Assembly: GCA_013214715.1 (NCBI GenBank)
Contig: JABSSB010000209.1
Coordinates: forward strand, 1 to 6,184
Source of the DNA: Paracoccaceae bacterium
GTDB taxonomy: Bacteria; Pseudomonadota; Alphaproteobacteria; Rhodobacterales; Rhodobacteraceae
Direction: 5' to 3'
DNA: 6,184 nt
Numbering within the stretch: the stretch's first letter is position 1; each line of letters starts with the position of its first letter. A model generated the notes under the pieces. The model saw only the letters and a list, made by a program, of their open reading frames with translations, had not been told where the DNA came from and did no database searches. A program made the position numbers and the translations under genes. Shown here piece by piece: positions 5,350 through 6,184 of the stretch.

Positions 5350-6184
5350 TTATGCGCTTCGGCGCGCCCGCGCCAGCACCAAATGCACGATCAGCCCACC
5401 TAAGAACAAAATCGCGGATAAAGTCACCAAACCGGCATAGCCCGCCATGCCAATCGCGCCCAGCATCAGCGGCGTTCCGATGGTATTGCCAAGATTTCCG
5501 GCCTGCGACATCACGCCGTTGGCCTGTGCCTGATGCTCGGCGCTGTCGTTGATCTGCGGCACGGCGGCAAAGCTTGCGCCCTGCACCAGCCCCATCGCCC
5601 CCGCCAGCGCCAGACAGGCCACCGGATCGCCCGGCGCTACCCACAGCCAGACCGCGCCCAGCGCTGACAGTCCAAAGCCCAGCATCACAACGCCCACAGC
5701 CGGCATGACCCGCAACAGCCACACGCCGAGTGTCATCGACACCGCGATAGAGGCCAGCGGCATCGTCCCAATGACAAAGGCGCGCTGACCCGGCTCCAGA
5801 AAGGGCGGCAGAACCGTCAGGATCGCCACGAAGCAGGCGGTGTAAAACAGCCATCCCGCCGCGGCCGAGATGCGCGCGGCCGAGCCATAGATCACCAAAT
5901 GCTGACGCAGCAGCCCCCCAAAATCGGGCAGCGCCTTGCGCGGCACAGCAGACACCGACCGCAAGGCGACCCCCAACCACAGCGCAATGCCCCCCACCAG
6001 CACCCCATGCGCAGCAAAGAGCGCTTGAATGCCATAGCCTTCCGCAAAAGGCCGCCCCGCCCAGGCCAGTAGCGCGAAAGAGACAGCAAAAAACGTGCTC
6101 CAGAGCGTCAGCGCCGCGCCGCGATGGCGGTTCGATGAAATCTGCGCAATCAGCGTTGGGGCGGCCACCACCACGCCAAGATGC
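5350..6184 (-). CDS. MFS transporter, C-terminal part (N-terminus outside the window)
   Basis: The frame is open to the window edge, so only the last 277 residues are visible. The internal GTG at 6174 should not be taken as the true start, since the frame continues upstream as HLG. MFS proteins of this type have about 400 residues and 12 membrane helices; roughly the first 120 residues and three to four helices are missing. About eight to nine hydrophobic segments can be seen. One begins with VVVAAPTLIAQ, and the following helix contains TLWSTFFAVSFALLAW. A hydrophilic central loop (around RSVSAVPRKALPDFGG) separates the two halves, and five or six helices follow it. The motif PQINDS, followed by ANGVMSQAGNLGNTIGTPLM, before the last helices is typical of a Rhodobacterales MFS group. 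It is an inner-membrane transporter of unknown substrate. It ends one base before the LexA box and is followed by uvrA in the same direction; no terminator was seen between them. Confidence 0.9.
   Translation of the reverse strand, partial: HLGVVVAAPTLIAQISSNRHRGAALTLWSTFFAVSFALLAWAGRPFAEGYGIQALFAAHGVLVGGIALWLGVALRSVSAVPRKALPDFGGLLRQHLVIYGSAARISAAAGWLFYTACFVAILTVLPPFLEPGQRAFVIGTMPLASIAVSMTLGVWLLRVMPAVGVVMLGFGLSALGAVWLWVAPGDPVACLALAGAMGLVQGASFAAVPQINDSAEHQAQANGVMSQAGNLGNTIGTPLMLGAIGMAGYAGLVTLSAILFLGGLIVHLVLARARRSA

Noticed and set aside
6174..6174. GTG as the true start of the MFS gene
   Set aside because: It falls within a membrane segment, the frame stays open upstream, and several N-terminal helices are missing.

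Overview
The window looks like chromosomal DNA of an alphaproteobacterium, most likely a member of the Rhodobacterales. The basis is the high G+C content, alphaproteobacterial-style UvrA, RssA and MFS protein sequences, and a LexA box of the alphaproteobacterial type (GTTC-N7-GTTC) in front of uvrA. No RNA gene, insertion sequence or CRISPR array was seen.

Left part (about 1-1210, + strand): three short genes in the same direction. The first encodes a small predicted secreted protein with a very Asp/Arg-rich tail (84-410). The second is a broken gene for a secreted PepSY-like protein that also has an acidic tail (432-829), with one in-frame TGA and one frameshift. The third is a LuxR-type helix-turn-helix protein with a membrane-segment-like N-terminus (854-1672). 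It appears to have lost its first membrane segment, and its reading frame runs through its expected end into the antisense strand of the next gene. Together they look like a decaying envelope-plus-regulator module. This is the least ordinary part of the window.

Right part (1223-6184, - strand): three genes in the same direction. In transcription order these are the C-terminal part of an MFS transporter (cut by the window edge), uvrA (nucleotide excision repair) and an rssA-family patatin-like hydrolase. A clear LexA (SOS) box lies in the 81-bp gap between the MFS gene and uvrA, which suggests that uvrA has its own DNA-damage-inducible promoter. The 290-bp gap between uvrA and rssA holds an 8-bp stem-loop and a 12-bp palindrome but no convincing gene. 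rssA and the luxR-like gene converge and overlap.

Functionally, uvrA and its SOS box are standard housekeeping. The MFS gene and rssA are ordinary neighbours with no evident shared pathway. The left cluster is a probable co-transcribed set, possibly a secreted sensor plus a membrane-tethered regulator, with visible damage in two of its three genes.
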